A DNA stretch of 64,000 nt from Pseudomonas moraviensis (GTDB taxonomy: Bacteria; Pseudomonadota; Gammaproteobacteria; Pseudomonadales; Pseudomonadaceae), in assembly GCF_900105805.1 (NCBI RefSeq), contig NZ_LT629788.1, forward strand, positions 1,054,001 through 1,118,000. Direction: 5' to 3'. Shown piece by piece: positions 19,600 through 28,861 of the stretch. The notes under the pieces were generated by a model that saw nothing but the letters and a program-made list of their open reading frames with translations, was not told the DNA's origin and did not search any database. Made by a program: the position numbers and the translations under genes. The stretch's first letter is position 1. Each line of letters starts with the position of its first letter.

Positions 19600-19626
19600 G
19601 GGGCGGGCTCAAGTCCGCCCCATTTT
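19600..19626 (+). terminator. Rho-independent terminator after ggt
   Basis: GGGGCGG and CCGCCCC (19600-19621) enclose GCTCAAGT and are followed by ATTTTC. It isolates ggt from the following hydrolase gene. Confidence 0.85.
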
Positions 19627-19652
19627 CAAGGACTGATCAAGGAAGGCTCGAC

Positions 19653-20186
19653 ATGACCACCGCATTACTGATCATCGACGTCCAGCAGGCGCTGTGTGCT
19701 GGTGAGTATCAGTGTTTTGAGATCGACCGCGTGATCGCCACGATCAATGACCTGAGCCAGCGCGCCCGGGACGCCGGCGTTCCGGTAGTGCTGATTCAAC
19801 ACGAGGAGAAGGACAGCCCGTTGGCTTACCAAGCCGAAGGTTGGCAACTGGCCGAAGGGCTGGAGACATCACCGCAAGACCTGCGTGTACGCAAAACCAC
19901 CGGGGATTCTTTCTATCAGACCGACCTCGGCAAGCTGCTGCCCAGCGAGGATTTCGAGCGGCTGATCATCTGCGGCCTGCAAACCGACTACTGCGTCAAC
20001 GCCACAGTGCGCAGCGCGCATACGCTGGGCTACGACATCGTGGTTGCGGGAGACGCGCATTCGACAGTCGACAACGGCACCATGAGCGCCGACGACATCA
20101 TTGCCCAACACAACAAGGACTTCGCCCAGCTCACCAGCTCCGTAGCGCGAATCGACGTCAAACCCGCAGCCGACATCACCTTCTGA
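19653..20186 (+). CDS. Isochorismatase-like cysteine hydrolase
   Basis: A 177-residue alpha/beta hydrolase of the isochorismatase/nicotinamidase superfamily. The catalytic triad can be placed: Asp9 in ALLIIDVQQALCAG, Lys in LRVRKTTGDSFYQTDL, and nucleophile Cys114 in ICGLQTDYCVNATVRSAHTL. There is no signal peptide. The substrate is not evident; members act on amides such as nicotinamide or N-carbamoyl compounds, or on vinyl ethers. Start at 19653 preceded by GGAAGG. Confidence 0.88.
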   Translation: MTTALLIIDVQQALCAGEYQCFEIDRVIATINDLSQRARDAGVPVVLIQHEEKDSPLAYQAEGWQLAEGLETSPQDLRVRKTTGDSFYQTDLGKLLPSEDFERLIICGLQTDYCVNATVRSAHTLGYDIVVAGDAHSTVDNGTMSADDIIAQHNKDFAQLTSSVARIDVKPAADITF

Positions 20187-20201
20187 TACACACGCCCCCC
20201 C

Positions 20202-20291
20202 TGTAGGAGTGAGCCTGCTCGCGATAGCGGTGTATCAGTCGCAACAGCAGTGACTGACAAAGCGCTATCGCGAGCAGGCTCACTCCTACAA
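20202..20291. repeat. REPIN (GTAGGAGTGAGCC family)
   Basis: TGTAGGAGTGAGCCTGCTCG at 20202 and its complement ending CTCACTCCTACA at 20290 enclose GTATCAGTCGCAACAGCAGT and TGACTGAC. It lies between convergent genes. Confidence 0.92.
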
Positions 20292-20341
20292 GGATTAGGT
20301 CGGTCTCCACATCAGCGAACACCACGGTTGGAGATGATGCA

Positions 20342-20656
20342 CTAGGCCTGGTCGCGATTCGCCTCACGCAGAAAACGCTCGATTTGCGCCAGTTCCCATG
20401 TGCTGAGCAGACTCACCGGGTCTGTGCCATAACGCTGCCACGTGTCCAGCGTCGCTTCATCCCCGGCGCAGTCGCGAGCGGATTCACAGTGATGCAAGTG
20501 TCCCTCGGTGAAATCCAGCAGCAAATGCCAGCCCTCGATATCCACGGCAATCAGCCCGGATTCGGAAATCACCTCGCAGACTTCGAACGCCAGCACACCC
20601 AGCGCGGCATCGCGCAGACGCTGACACACATCCCGGGCGGACAAAAACGCTGACAT
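20342..20656 (-). CDS. Small uncharacterised protein
   Basis: A 104-residue soluble protein from the ATG at 20656 (MSAFLSARDVCQRLRDAALG); a TTG at 20680 would add eight residues. It contains four Cys, a His/Cys-rich stretch (DFTEGHLHHCESARDCAG) and an aromatic core (VDIEGWHLLLDF), ending with a charged helix. I do not recognise a characterised family. Composition and codon use resemble neighbours, so it is probably a real core gene of unknown role. It is transcribed divergently from the SulP gene. Confidence 0.65.
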   Translation of the reverse strand: MSAFLSARDVCQRLRDAALGVLAFEVCEVISESGLIAVDIEGWHLLLDFTEGHLHHCESARDCAGDEATLDTWQRYGTDPVSLLSTWELAQIERFLREANRDQA

Positions 20657-20814
20657 GCTGCAACTCGATTCAATGGACAAGCCTGCAAGGATAGGGCCCG
20701 AGCCAACCCATGTCAGCGTTTCACTGGCCCGAGGCCGAACAATTCCGTAACATTCGCCTCCCTCTTTTTTCGCGAAACCGGCGGCCGCCCATCGGCCGCT
20801 CAGTCAGGTAAGCC

Positions 20815-22260
20815 ATGAAACCGATTCGTCTGCGCGCCGATGTCCTGGCCGGACTCACCACCTCCTTTGCCCTGTTGCCCGAATGCATAGCCTTCGCGCT
20901 GGTGGCGCACCTCAACCCGCTGATGGGCCTGTACGGGGCCTTCATTATCTGCACGCTGACGGCGTTGTTCGGCGGCCGACCGGGCATGGTCTCCGGCGCG
21001 GCGGGGTCGATGGCGGTGGTGATCGTCGCGCTGGTGGTGCAACACGGCGTGCAGTATCTGTTGGCGACTGTGCTGCTCGGCGGTCTGATCATGATGGCGT
21101 TCGGGCTGTTGCGCCTGGGCAAACTGGTGCGCATGGTGCCGCATCCGGTGATGCTCGGTTTCGTCAATGGCCTGGCGATCATCATTGCCCTGGCGCAACT
21201 GGAGCATTTCAAAAGCGGCGAGCACTGGCTCAGCGGTATGCCGTTGTACCTGATGACCGGGCTGGTGCTGCTGACCATGGCCATCGTTTATATCCTGCCG
21301 CGCCTGACCAAAGCGGTGCCGCCGGCACTGGTGGCGATTCTTGGCGTTGGTCTGCTGGTCTACCTGTTCGGCCTGCCGACCCGCACCCTCGGTGACATGG
21401 CGCACATCGCCGGAGGTCTGCCGACCTTCGCTTTGCCGGACATTGCATGGAATTTCGAAACCCTGCGCATCATTGCCCCGTACGCGATCCTGATGGCAAT
21501 GGTCGGCCTGCTGGAAACCCTGCTGACACTGAACCTGACCGACGAAATCACCGAGACTCGTGGCTACCCGGATCGCGAGTGCGTGGCGCTTGGCGCGGCG
21601 AACATGGTGTCCGGCGCGTTCGGCGGCATGGGCGGTTGCGCGATGATCGGCCAGACCGTGATCAACCTCAGCTCCGGCGGCCGCGGGCGCTTGTCCGGCG
21701 TGGTCGCGGGTGTGTTGATTCTGTTGTTCATTCTGTTTCTGTCGCCGCTGATCGAGCGCATTCCGTTGGCAGCACTGGTGGGGGTGATGTTCGTGGTGTC
21801 GCAACAGACCTTTGCCTGGGCGTCGTTGCGGGTGATCAACAAGGTGCCGCTGCACGATGTGCTGGTGATCATCGCCGTGACCACTATCACTGTGTTTACC
21901 GACCTGGCGACGGCGGTGCTCTGCGGGATCATCATCGCCGCGCTCAACTTTGCCTGGCAGCAGGCGCGCGAACTGTACGCCGATGAACATCTTGAGGCCG
22001 ATGGCAGCAAACTCTATCGCCTGCACGGCACGCTGTTCTTTGCCTCGACCACGCCGTTTCTCAACCAGTTCGATCCGGCCAACGATCCGGCCAAAGTCAC
22101 TCTCGACTGCCGGCATTTGAGCTTTGTCGATTACTCGGCGATTGCCGCGTTGAAAACCCTGCGGGAACGCTACGCCAAGGCCGGCAAGCAGCTACAGGTG
22201 TTTCATCTGTCGAAACGCTGCAAGAAATTACTCAAGCGCGCTGGCGTCGCTCACGACTGA
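20815..22260 (+). CDS. SulP family inorganic anion transporter
   Basis: A 481-residue inner-membrane transporter of the SLC26/SulP family. Residues 1-~385 hold the transport core with the family start RADVLAGLTTSFALLPECIA, PHPVMLGFVNGLAIIIALAQ and GAFGGMGGCAMIGQTVINLS. The C-terminal STAS domain (from ~400) carries VTLDCRHLSFVDYSAIAALK. Substrates in the family include sulfate, bicarbonate and dicarboxylates; I cannot tell which. Its last 33 bp overlap the 3' end of the convergent histidine kinase gene, so readthrough would make antisense RNA. Confidence 0.92.
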   Translation: MKPIRLRADVLAGLTTSFALLPECIAFALVAHLNPLMGLYGAFIICTLTALFGGRPGMVSGAAGSMAVVIVALVVQHGVQYLLATVLLGGLIMMAFGLLRLGKLVRMVPHPVMLGFVNGLAIIIALAQLEHFKSGEHWLSGMPLYLMTGLVLLTMAIVYILPRLTKAVPPALVAILGVGLLVYLFGLPTRTLGDMAHIAGGLPTFALPDIAWNFETLRIIAPYAILMAMVGLLETLLTLNLTDEITETRGYPDRECVALGAANMVSGAFGGMGGCAMIGQTVINLSSGGRGRLSGVVAGVLILLFILFLSPLIERIPLAALVGVMFVVSQQTFAWASLRVINKVPLHDVLVIIAVTTITVFTDLATAVLCGIIIAALNFAWQQARELYADEHLEADGSKLYRLHGTLFFASTTPFLNQFDPANDPAKVTLDCRHLSFVDYSAIAALKTLRERYAKAGKQLQVFHLSKRCKKLLKRAGVAHD

Positions 22261-24450
22261 CGTCGCGGGCGTTGCCCAGGTCTTGCCGAGAATCCGCGAG
22301 ACCTGTTCAGCGGAGTAGGGTTTGGCAAGAAATTCGAAACCTTCATAACCACTGCGCGCCAGTTCTTCGCTGTAACCGGAAGTCAGAATCACCGGCAGAT
22401 CCGGACGGCGCTGGCGCAGCTCTTTAGCCAATGCGACGCCGGTAATGCCCGGCATGACCACGTCGGAAAACACTGCATCGAACGCCATGGCATCGCTGCC
22501 CGCCAGTTGCAGGGCTTCTTCGGCGTTGGTCGCCCACGCAGTTTCATAGCCCAGGTCCTGGAGGATCTGATTGGCGAAACGGCCGACGTCCAGGTTGTCC
22601 TCGACCACCAGCACCCGGCGCTTTTCGCAGGCCGGCTGCACCTCGCCATCGTCCTCGGAGTCGTCCACTTCAGCCTCGTTCGCTGGCACTTGCGGCAAAT
22701 ACAAGGTGAACTCGGTGCCTTGGCCGAGCACGCTGGAGACGTCGACGTTGCCGCCTGACTGCTTGGCGAAGCCGAATACTTGCGACAGCCCCAGCCCCGT
22801 GCCTTTGCCGACAGGCTTGGTGGTGAAGAACGGTTCGAAGATGTGTTCGAGGGTGTGCGCGTCGATACCGGCACCGGTGTCGGCGAGGGCGATCGACACG
22901 AAGTGGCTGCTGGAACCGGCATGGCCGCGAATCGACGGCAGCGGTATGTGGCATTCCAGGCGCAGTTTCAGTTCGCCCTGGCCGTTCATGGCGTCGCGAG
23001 CGTTAAGCGCAATATTGATCAACGCGGTTTCGAACTGACTGAGATCGACGCGGATGTAGCAGGGATGAGCGGGGCGTTCGACGCACACATGAATCTGCGC
23101 GCCGGTGACCGATTCGAGCATGTCGCCGATGTTGGCCAGACGCTCCCCGGCATCGACCACTTGCGGGTTGAGCGGCTGGCGCCGAGCGAAAGCGAGCAAC
23201 TGGCTGGTCAGTTTGGAGGCACGCTCGACCGTGTCGGAAACCGCACGCATATAACGTTGGCGGCGTTCCTCCGGCAGGTTGGGCTGACGCAGAAAGTCCA
23301 CTGACGAACGAATGATTGTCAGCAGATTGTTGAAGTCATGGGCCACGCCGCCGGTCAATTGACCGATGGCTTCGAGCTTTTGCGACTGGCGTAGCGCCGA
23401 TTCCGCCTGGGCCAGGCGCAGGCTGCGTTCTTCGACCCGTTGCTCCAGCGTCGCATTGAGTTCAGCCAGGGCCAACAGACCTTCGCGCACATTGGCGTCG
23501 GCGCGCACCCGCTCGATGTGCGCCCAACACCGTTCGGTCACTTCGCTCATCAATGCCTGCTCAAAGCGCGACCAGACGCGCGGTACCTTGTCGTGGACGG
23601 CCATCAGCGCAGTCAGGCGGCCCTGCTTGATCAGTGGTACACAAATCGTCGCGGTGATGCCGATGGCCTGAAAGGTCGCCGACTCTTCAGGCGGCAGTTC
23701 GCTACGGTTGTCGTGGATGACCAGCGGCTCCCCGGCGCGCAGAAGACGTACAGCCTTCTCACCGAAATCGCGCAAGCGGTAGTGCCCGACGATGCTGGGC
23801 GAGCCCGGCGCGGCATAGTCGCCGCGAATGGTGAAGCCATCCTCATCGGCATCCATGTCGGCGTAAGCGCAGTTGGACAATTGCAATTGCTCGACCATCA
23901 GCCGCGTGCTCGCCGCCAGGATTGCTTGCGCATCGGTGGCATTGGTCACCGCGTTGCCGATGGCGTCGAGTACTGCCAGGCGTTGATTGAGATAGACGGT
24001 TTGGGTGGTCTCGGTGACCGTGTCGAGCATGCCCACGACATTGCCCAGCGAGTCACGAATCGGGCTGTAGCAGAAGGTGAAGAACGCCTGCTCCGGCCCG
24101 CTGCCGCGCTCGATGTTGAGGGCAAAGTTTTCGATATAGGTAGCGTGGCCGGCAAATGCCGCCTCGGCGATCGGTCTGATCTCATGCCAGGCTTCTTTCC
24201 AGATGTCGCTGAAAGGCCGTCCCAACGCCTGTGGCTTGTCGCCGAGAATCGGCACGAAGGCGTCGTTATACAGGGTGATCAGCTGCGGGCCCCAGACGAT
24301 CGCCTGAGGAAAATGTGAGGCAAGACTGAGCGAGACGGTGGTCTTGAGCACATCGGGCCAGTGTTCCAACGGGCCGAGGGGCGTTTTTGCCCAGTCGTGA
24401 CGGCGGATCTGCCCCGCCATCTCGCCGTTGTCTTGCAACCAGTCTGTCAT
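22228..24450 (-). CDS. Hybrid sensor histidine kinase (PAS-GAF-HisKA-HATPase-REC)
   Basis: 740 residues from the ATG at 24450. Order: PAS-like domain (~25-150, with PIRDSLGNVVGMLDTVTETT), GAF domain (~165-315), coiled coil (LEQRVEERSLRLAQAESALR), HisKA with phospho-acceptor His371 in LTGGVAHDFNNLL, HATPase_c (NIALNARDAM, DTGAGIDAHT, GKGTGLGLSQ), and a C-terminal receiver with Asp663 in AVFSDVVMPGITG. No transmembrane helix, so it senses a cytoplasmic signal. Such soluble kinases are common in Pseudomonas; no dedicated regulator gene is adjacent. Overlaps the SulP gene tail to tail. Confidence 0.92.
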   Translation of the reverse strand: MTDWLQDNGEMAGQIRRHDWAKTPLGPLEHWPDVLKTTVSLSLASHFPQAIVWGPQLITLYNDAFVPILGDKPQALGRPFSDIWKEAWHEIRPIAEAAFAGHATYIENFALNIERGSGPEQAFFTFCYSPIRDSLGNVVGMLDTVTETTQTVYLNQRLAVLDAIGNAVTNATDAQAILAASTRLMVEQLQLSNCAYADMDADEDGFTIRGDYAAPGSPSIVGHYRLRDFGEKAVRLLRAGEPLVIHDNRSELPPEESATFQAIGITATICVPLIKQGRLTALMAVHDKVPRVWSRFEQALMSEVTERCWAHIERVRADANVREGLLALAELNATLEQRVEERSLRLAQAESALRQSQKLEAIGQLTGGVAHDFNNLLTIIRSSVDFLRQPNLPEERRQRYMRAVSDTVERASKLTSQLLAFARRQPLNPQVVDAGERLANIGDMLESVTGAQIHVCVERPAHPCYIRVDLSQFETALINIALNARDAMNGQGELKLRLECHIPLPSIRGHAGSSSHFVSIALADTGAGIDAHTLEHIFEPFFTTKPVGKGTGLGLSQVFGFAKQSGGNVDVSSVLGQGTEFTLYLPQVPANEAEVDDSEDDGEVQPACEKRRVLVVEDNLDVGRFANQILQDLGYETAWATNAEEALQLAGSDAMAFDAVFSDVVMPGITGVALAKELRQRRPDLPVILTSGYSEELARSGYEGFEFLAKPYSAEQVSRILGKTWATPATSVVSDASALE

Positions 24451-24635
24451 GGGGTTCGTGTCTTCCCGGGCATTTGTCAGAGAACAAAGACCTGCGCGCA
24501 GGGTGTTTGGTTTCAGCGCACCAGACACTGTTTGCGCTACGAGTTTTCTGACATACATCATGGCAGCAAAAAACAGCGCTGGCGAAAAGAGCATCTTTTC
24601 GCCAGCGGATTTTTCTTCAGTTCGTGAGCGACTGC

Positions 24636-25154
24636 TCAGGCCTCGACGGCCGGGAAGTCAATGTCGGTCAGCGCAGTGTTGTTCAGGTAATTGGTCAGCG
24701 TCTGCACGGCTACCAGAGCAATCACTTCGATGATCTTGCGGTCATCGATACCGGCGGCGCGGGCAGCGGCCAATTGTGCGTCGCTCAAGTGGCCACGGGT
24801 TTCAGTCAACTGGCGGGCGAGGGCGGCGTAGGCATTCAGTTCGCCGTGACGTGCCGCGACGATGTCCTGTGTCGACAGCCCGGCCTTGCCGGCGAACACG
24901 GTGTGTGCGGACAGGCAGTAGTCGCAGCCGTTGACCTGCGAAGTGGCGAGATAAATCGCTTCTTTCTCTTGGGCGCTGAGTGAGGTCTTGCCCAGGATCG
25001 CCGAGGCTTGCAGGTAGGTGTCGAGTGCAACCGGTGCCTGGGCGAGGGTGGTGAAGACGTTGGGCAGGAAACCGATTTTTTTCTTCACGCCTTCCAGTGC
25101 AGGACGGACGGCGTCGGTGGCGGTGTCGAGGCTGATTGCAGGGATGCGGCTCAT
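24636..25154 (-). CDS. Carboxymuconolactone decarboxylase / AhpD-like protein
   Basis: A 172-residue all-helical protein with the AhpD-type redox motif CDYC and nearby His (SQVNGCDYCLSAHTVFAGKA), the arrangement used by alkylhydroperoxidases. N-terminal KKKIGFLPNVFTTLAQAPVA is typical of the AhpD-like subgroup. It is divergent from an AraC-family regulator gene 130 bp away, which is its likely regulator. A peroxide or reactive-electrophile defence role is inferred from the family, not shown. Confidence 0.88.
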   Translation of the reverse strand: MSRIPAISLDTATDAVRPALEGVKKKIGFLPNVFTTLAQAPVALDTYLQASAILGKTSLSAQEKEAIYLATSQVNGCDYCLSAHTVFAGKAGLSTQDIVAARHGELNAYAALARQLTETRGHLSDAQLAAARAAGIDDRKIIEVIALVAVQTLTNYLNNTALTDIDFPAVEA

Positions 25155-25284
25155 GGTGATTCTCCAGATTGCGCGGCGAAGTGCAGCGGCGATGGAGAGA
25201 TCTTAGGGATTGCCGATAGCGCTTTGGCGGCAAATCGTCGAGGATATGCGGCAGATCGTCCAGATATGCCTTCGGGAGTCAGCC

Positions 25285-26100
25285 GTGGATCGCCTTTCTA
25301 CGTTACTCAGTCACTTCGGCGTGAACGCCGGCACCTTTCACAGCGGCGCATTTTGCGGCGTCAGCGTTCACGAAGGCGAACCGGTCGGCCACGTGCATGT
25401 TCTGCAAGCGGGGGCGTTGCTGCTCAAGCCGGGCAATGAGCGGGAAATCCGTCTTGACCAACCGTCGCTGATTTTCTTTCCCCGGCCGTTCACCCACCGG
25501 ATGTTTGCCGACGATGCCATGGCCAGCCAGATTGTCTGTGCTTCGCTGACCTTCGATGGCGGTTCGGGCAATGCCCTGGCCGCCGCGTTACCCGACTATC
25601 TGGTGTTGAAGCTCACGGATATTCCGCAATTGCGCAGCACCCTCGACTGGCTGTTCAACGAAGCTTTCGAAGGGCATTGCGGGCGCGTCGCGGTGATGGA
25701 TCGCCTGTTCGAATTGCTGGTGATTCTGCTGCTGCGCCATCTTATCGGCAGTCGCGATCAGCAGCCGGGCATGATGGCCGGGCTGGCTGACCCGCGTTTA
25801 TCCCGCGCTTTGAACCTGATCCATGAACAACCGCACAAGCCGTGGAGCGTCGCCGATCTGGCCGCAGCCGCGAACCAGTCCCGCGCCGGTTTTGCCGAGC
25901 AGTTTCGCCGCGTGGTCGGGCAAACGCCGGCCGATTACCTGTTGAGCTGGCGCGTCAGTCTTGCGCAAAAACGCCTGCGCGAAGGCCGGCCGATTGCACT
26001 GATAGCCGAGGAGGTGGGATATGAAAGTCCGTCGGCGCTGGCCCGGGCGTTTCGGCGCAAGACCGGACTCAGTCCTCGGCAATGGAAAGCCGAACACTGA
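25285..26100 (+). CDS. AraC family transcriptional regulator (cupin N-terminal domain)
   Basis: 271 residues. I chose the GTG at 25285 (MDRLSTLLSHFGVNAGTFHS) because GGGAG lies upstream; a TTG at 25210 would add 25 residues within the promoter. The N-terminal half is the cupin type of AraC regulators (HVHVLQAGALLLKPGNEREI, then FFPRPFTHRM). The C-terminal half has two helix-turn-helix motifs (WSVADLAAAANQSRAGFAEQ and IALIAEEVGYESPSALARAF). It is divergent from the AhpD-like gene. Its 3' end is 3 bp from the convergent EamA gene. Confidence 0.9.
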   Translation: MDRLSTLLSHFGVNAGTFHSGAFCGVSVHEGEPVGHVHVLQAGALLLKPGNEREIRLDQPSLIFFPRPFTHRMFADDAMASQIVCASLTFDGGSGNALAAALPDYLVLKLTDIPQLRSTLDWLFNEAFEGHCGRVAVMDRLFELLVILLLRHLIGSRDQQPGMMAGLADPRLSRALNLIHEQPHKPWSVADLAAAANQSRAGFAEQFRRVVGQTPADYLLSWRVSLAQKRLREGRPIALIAEEVGYESPSALARAFRRKTGLSPRQWKAEH

Positions 26101-26103
26101 ACA

Positions 26104-26997
26104 CTATCTGGCAAATTTCTTTGCCCCGGCCACACAGAGAATCACCCCAAGCGTGACGCCGAGCATGCCCACGCTGACTTGCTCATGCAGCAACGTCGCC
26201 GCCAGTGCCAAACCAAAAAACGGCTGCAGCAATTGCAACTGCCCGACCGCTGCGATCCCACCCTGGGCCAGACCGCGATACCAGAACACGAAGCCGATCA
26301 GCATGCTGAACAGCGATACGTAACCCAGACACATCCACGCCGACACACTGATGTTGGCGAAAGAGGCGGGCGCCAGCCACAGGCTCAGCAGCGCCATCGG
26401 TGGTAACGACACCACCAGCGCCCAGCAGATCACCTGCCAGCCGCCGAGGCTGCGTGAGAGTTTCGCGCCTTCGGCGTAACCGAGGCCGCAGGCCAGAATC
26501 GCCGCGAGCATCAGCAAGTCCCCAGTCGGCGACGCGCTCAAGCCTTGGGACAGGGCGAAGCCCACCACCAGTGCACTGCCCAGGATCGAGAAGATCCAGA
26601 ACACCGGTCGTGGCCGCTCACCGCCGCGCAACACGCCAAACATCGCGGTGGCCAGCGGTAGCAATCCTACAAAGACGATCGAATGCGCTGACGTTACGTG
26701 CTGCAACGCCAACGCGGTCAATAGCGGAAAACCCAACACCACGCCCAGCGCCACAATCAGCAGTGACAGCCACTGATGACGCGCCGGTCGCCGCTGTTTG
26801 AACAACAACAAAAGCCCCACAGCCAACACACCGGCAATCGCTGCTCGCACCACGGTCAAGAACACCGGGTCGAACTCCAGCACCGCCAGACGTGTGGCCG
26901 GCAGCGACCCGCTGAAGATCAGCACGCCGATAAAACCGTTGATCCAGCCACCGGTTTTTTCCAGCGTCGGGTTGGTTGCGGTCGAAGTAGTGCTCAT
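26104..26997 (-). CDS. EamA/DMT family permease
   Basis: A 297-residue inner-membrane protein with ten hydrophobic segments and two EamA repeats (first GVLIFSGSLPATRLAVLEFD, second QVICWALVVSLPPMALL). DMT permeases export metabolites and amino acids. The gene is divergent from a MocR regulator gene with 74 bp between start codons, the classical arrangement in which MocR controls the neighbouring transporter. Substrate unknown, possibly an amino acid or a vitamin B6-related compound given the regulator class. Confidence 0.88.
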   Translation of the reverse strand: MSTTSTATNPTLEKTGGWINGFIGVLIFSGSLPATRLAVLEFDPVFLTVVRAAIAGVLAVGLLLLFKQRRPARHQWLSLLIVALGVVLGFPLLTALALQHVTSAHSIVFVGLLPLATAMFGVLRGGERPRPVFWIFSILGSALVVGFALSQGLSASPTGDLLMLAAILACGLGYAEGAKLSRSLGGWQVICWALVVSLPPMALLSLWLAPASFANISVSAWMCLGYVSLFSMLIGFVFWYRGLAQGGIAAVGQLQLLQPFFGLALAATLLHEQVSVGMLGVTLGVILCVAGAKKFAR

Positions 26998-27071
26998 GGC
27001 GGTCGCGCTCGAGAAGTGGCTTGTGTCGCTGCGATCCTAGGGTCGAGAATCAGCACAATCAAAAAATTGTC

Positions 27072-28418
27072 ATGGATACAGCCGACATGCCCAAGTCTCG
27101 TTACAAAGCGCTGGTTGACCGTTATGCGGCGGACATTCGTGGTGGACGATTGGCGCCGGGCACGCGATTGCCGACCCACCGGCAACTGGCCGCGCAGGAA
27201 GGACTGGCGCTGGTCACCGCCTCACGGGTGTACGCCGAGCTCGAGGCGATGGGGCTGGTCAGTGGCGAAGCCGGGCGCGGCACTTTCGTCCGTGAAACCT
27301 CGCTGGCGCCGGGGCAGGGTATCGATCAGAAAGACGTGGCGATCGGCATGATCGACCTGAATTTCAACTACCCAGCGTTGCCCGGTCAGGCCGAGCTGTT
27401 GCGCACGGCGTTGCGCCAACTGGCGTTGTCCGGTGATCTCGAAGCACTGCTGCGTTATCAGCCCCACGCCGGGCGTGCCCACGAACGCGCCTCGGTGGCG
27501 CGGCATTTATCGACACGCGGCGTGACGGTCGATGCCGGGCAAGTGCTGATCGTCAACGGCGCTCAGCAAGGCCTGGCGGTGACGCTGATGGCACTGCTCA
27601 AACCCGGCGATGTGATCGCCGCCGATGCGCTGACCTATTCGGGATTCAAGGTGCTGGCCGACGCGTTGTATCTGGAAGTGCTGGCGATCCCGATGACGGA
27701 ACATGGCCCGGATCTTCAGGCGCTGGACAAACTCTGCCGCCAGCGGGCGGTGCGTGCCGTGTACAGCATACCGACGCTGCACAATCCGCTGGGCGGTGTC
27801 ATGCCGCTGGAACAGCGCGAGCAATTGGTCGCGATTGCCCGTCGGCATGATCTGACGCTGATAGAAGACGCGGCCTACGCGTTTCTGGTCGCGAGCCCGC
27901 CGCGAACCTTGATCGACCTGGCGCCGGAACGGACGTTTTACGTCTCGGGTCTGTCGAAAAACATCGCCACCGGTTTGCGGGTCGGCTTTATTGCGGCGCC
28001 GTTGTCGCAAGTGCCGGCGCTGGAGAGGATCATTCGCGCGACGACGTGGAACACGCCCGGGGTGATGACCGCCATTGCCTGCGGCTGGCTCGATGACGGG
28101 ACGGTCACGGTGCTTGAACAGCAAAAACGTAACGATGCGATGGCGCGTCAGGCCTTGGCGGCCGAGGTGCTGAAAGGGCTGCGCTATATCGCTCATCCGG
28201 CTTCGTATTTTCTGTGGCTGCCGTTGCCCGAAGACGTGCGCGCCGATCAGGTCGTGGTCGAGTTGATGCAACACCAGGTTTCCGTCACCACCGCCGAGCC
28301 GTTTTCCCTGTCGACCAATACGCCCCATGCGATTCGTCTGGCGCTGGGTTCGGTCAACATGGACGTGTTGCGTCAGGCGTTGACCACCGTCAGAACGATC
28401 GTCGGCGCTTATCTGTAA
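27072..28418 (+). CDS. MocR/PdxR-type PLP-dependent transcriptional regulator
   Basis: A 448-residue fusion of a GntR winged helix and a fold-type I aminotransferase. The N-terminus has GGRLAPGTRLPTHRQLAAQE and LALVTASRVYAELEAMGLVS. The aminotransferase part has NPLGGVMPLEQREQLVAIAR, IEDAAYAFLV and the PLP-binding Lys in FYVSGLSKNIATGLRVGFIA. The ATG at 27072 (MDTADMPKSRYKALVDRYAA) is preferred over upstream frame. Expected to bind the 74-bp gap before the EamA gene and autoregulate. Confidence 0.92.
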   Translation: MDTADMPKSRYKALVDRYAADIRGGRLAPGTRLPTHRQLAAQEGLALVTASRVYAELEAMGLVSGEAGRGTFVRETSLAPGQGIDQKDVAIGMIDLNFNYPALPGQAELLRTALRQLALSGDLEALLRYQPHAGRAHERASVARHLSTRGVTVDAGQVLIVNGAQQGLAVTLMALLKPGDVIAADALTYSGFKVLADALYLEVLAIPMTEHGPDLQALDKLCRQRAVRAVYSIPTLHNPLGGVMPLEQREQLVAIARRHDLTLIEDAAYAFLVASPPRTLIDLAPERTFYVSGLSKNIATGLRVGFIAAPLSQVPALERIIRATTWNTPGVMTAIACGWLDDGTVTVLEQQKRNDAMARQALAAEVLKGLRYIAHPASYFLWLPLPEDVRADQVVVELMQHQVSVTTAEPFSLSTNTPHAIRLALGSVNMDVLRQALTTVRTIVGAYL

Positions 28419-28458
28419 ACTGCGCTCACGCCATGAAAAGCCGGGTTTGGACTGTTCA

Positions 28459-28836
28459 ATGAAATTCACCACAACACTGTTTCTCGTTTTGATCTTCAGT
28501 GCCAGCGTCCAGGCTGAGGGCGATCCTGAAGCCGGGGCGAAGATCTTCCCGCGCCTGTGCGGCGGTTGTCATCAGGTCGGCGAGTCGGCACGGCCGGGGT
28601 TTGGCCCGCAGCTCAACGGCATCATTGGCCGGGCGGCCGGGACTTCGGCCAATTATGTTTATTCCGATGCGATGAAAAATTCGGGGATTACCTGGGATCG
28701 GGCGACGCTGAAGGCGTATCTCGAAGACCCGAAAGGCGTGGTGCCGGGCACGCGGATGATTTTCTGGGGGCTGAGTGATGAGGAGAAGTTGGATAATTTG
28801 CTGGCGTATTTGCAGAGGTTCAGTGCTGAGCCCTAG
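28459..28836 (+). CDS. Periplasmic class I cytochrome c
   Basis: 125 residues. Starting at ATG 28459 gives a signal peptide (MKFTTTLFLVLIFSASVQAE, cleavage after QA). One haem c is attached at CGGCH (Cys34-Cys37-His38), and the axial Met is probably in VVPGTRMIFWGLSDEEK. The pattern GPQLNGIIGRAAGTSANYVY matches the c2/mitochondrial-like group. It lies just downstream of the MocR gene and upstream of a structured repeat; electron-transfer partner unknown. Confidence 0.9.
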   Translation: MKFTTTLFLVLIFSASVQAEGDPEAGAKIFPRLCGGCHQVGESARPGFGPQLNGIIGRAAGTSANYVYSDAMKNSGITWDRATLKAYLEDPKGVVPGTRMIFWGLSDEEKLDNLLAYLQRFSAEP

Positions 28837-28861
28837 TCGGGCGATGGTTTACCATCTGATT

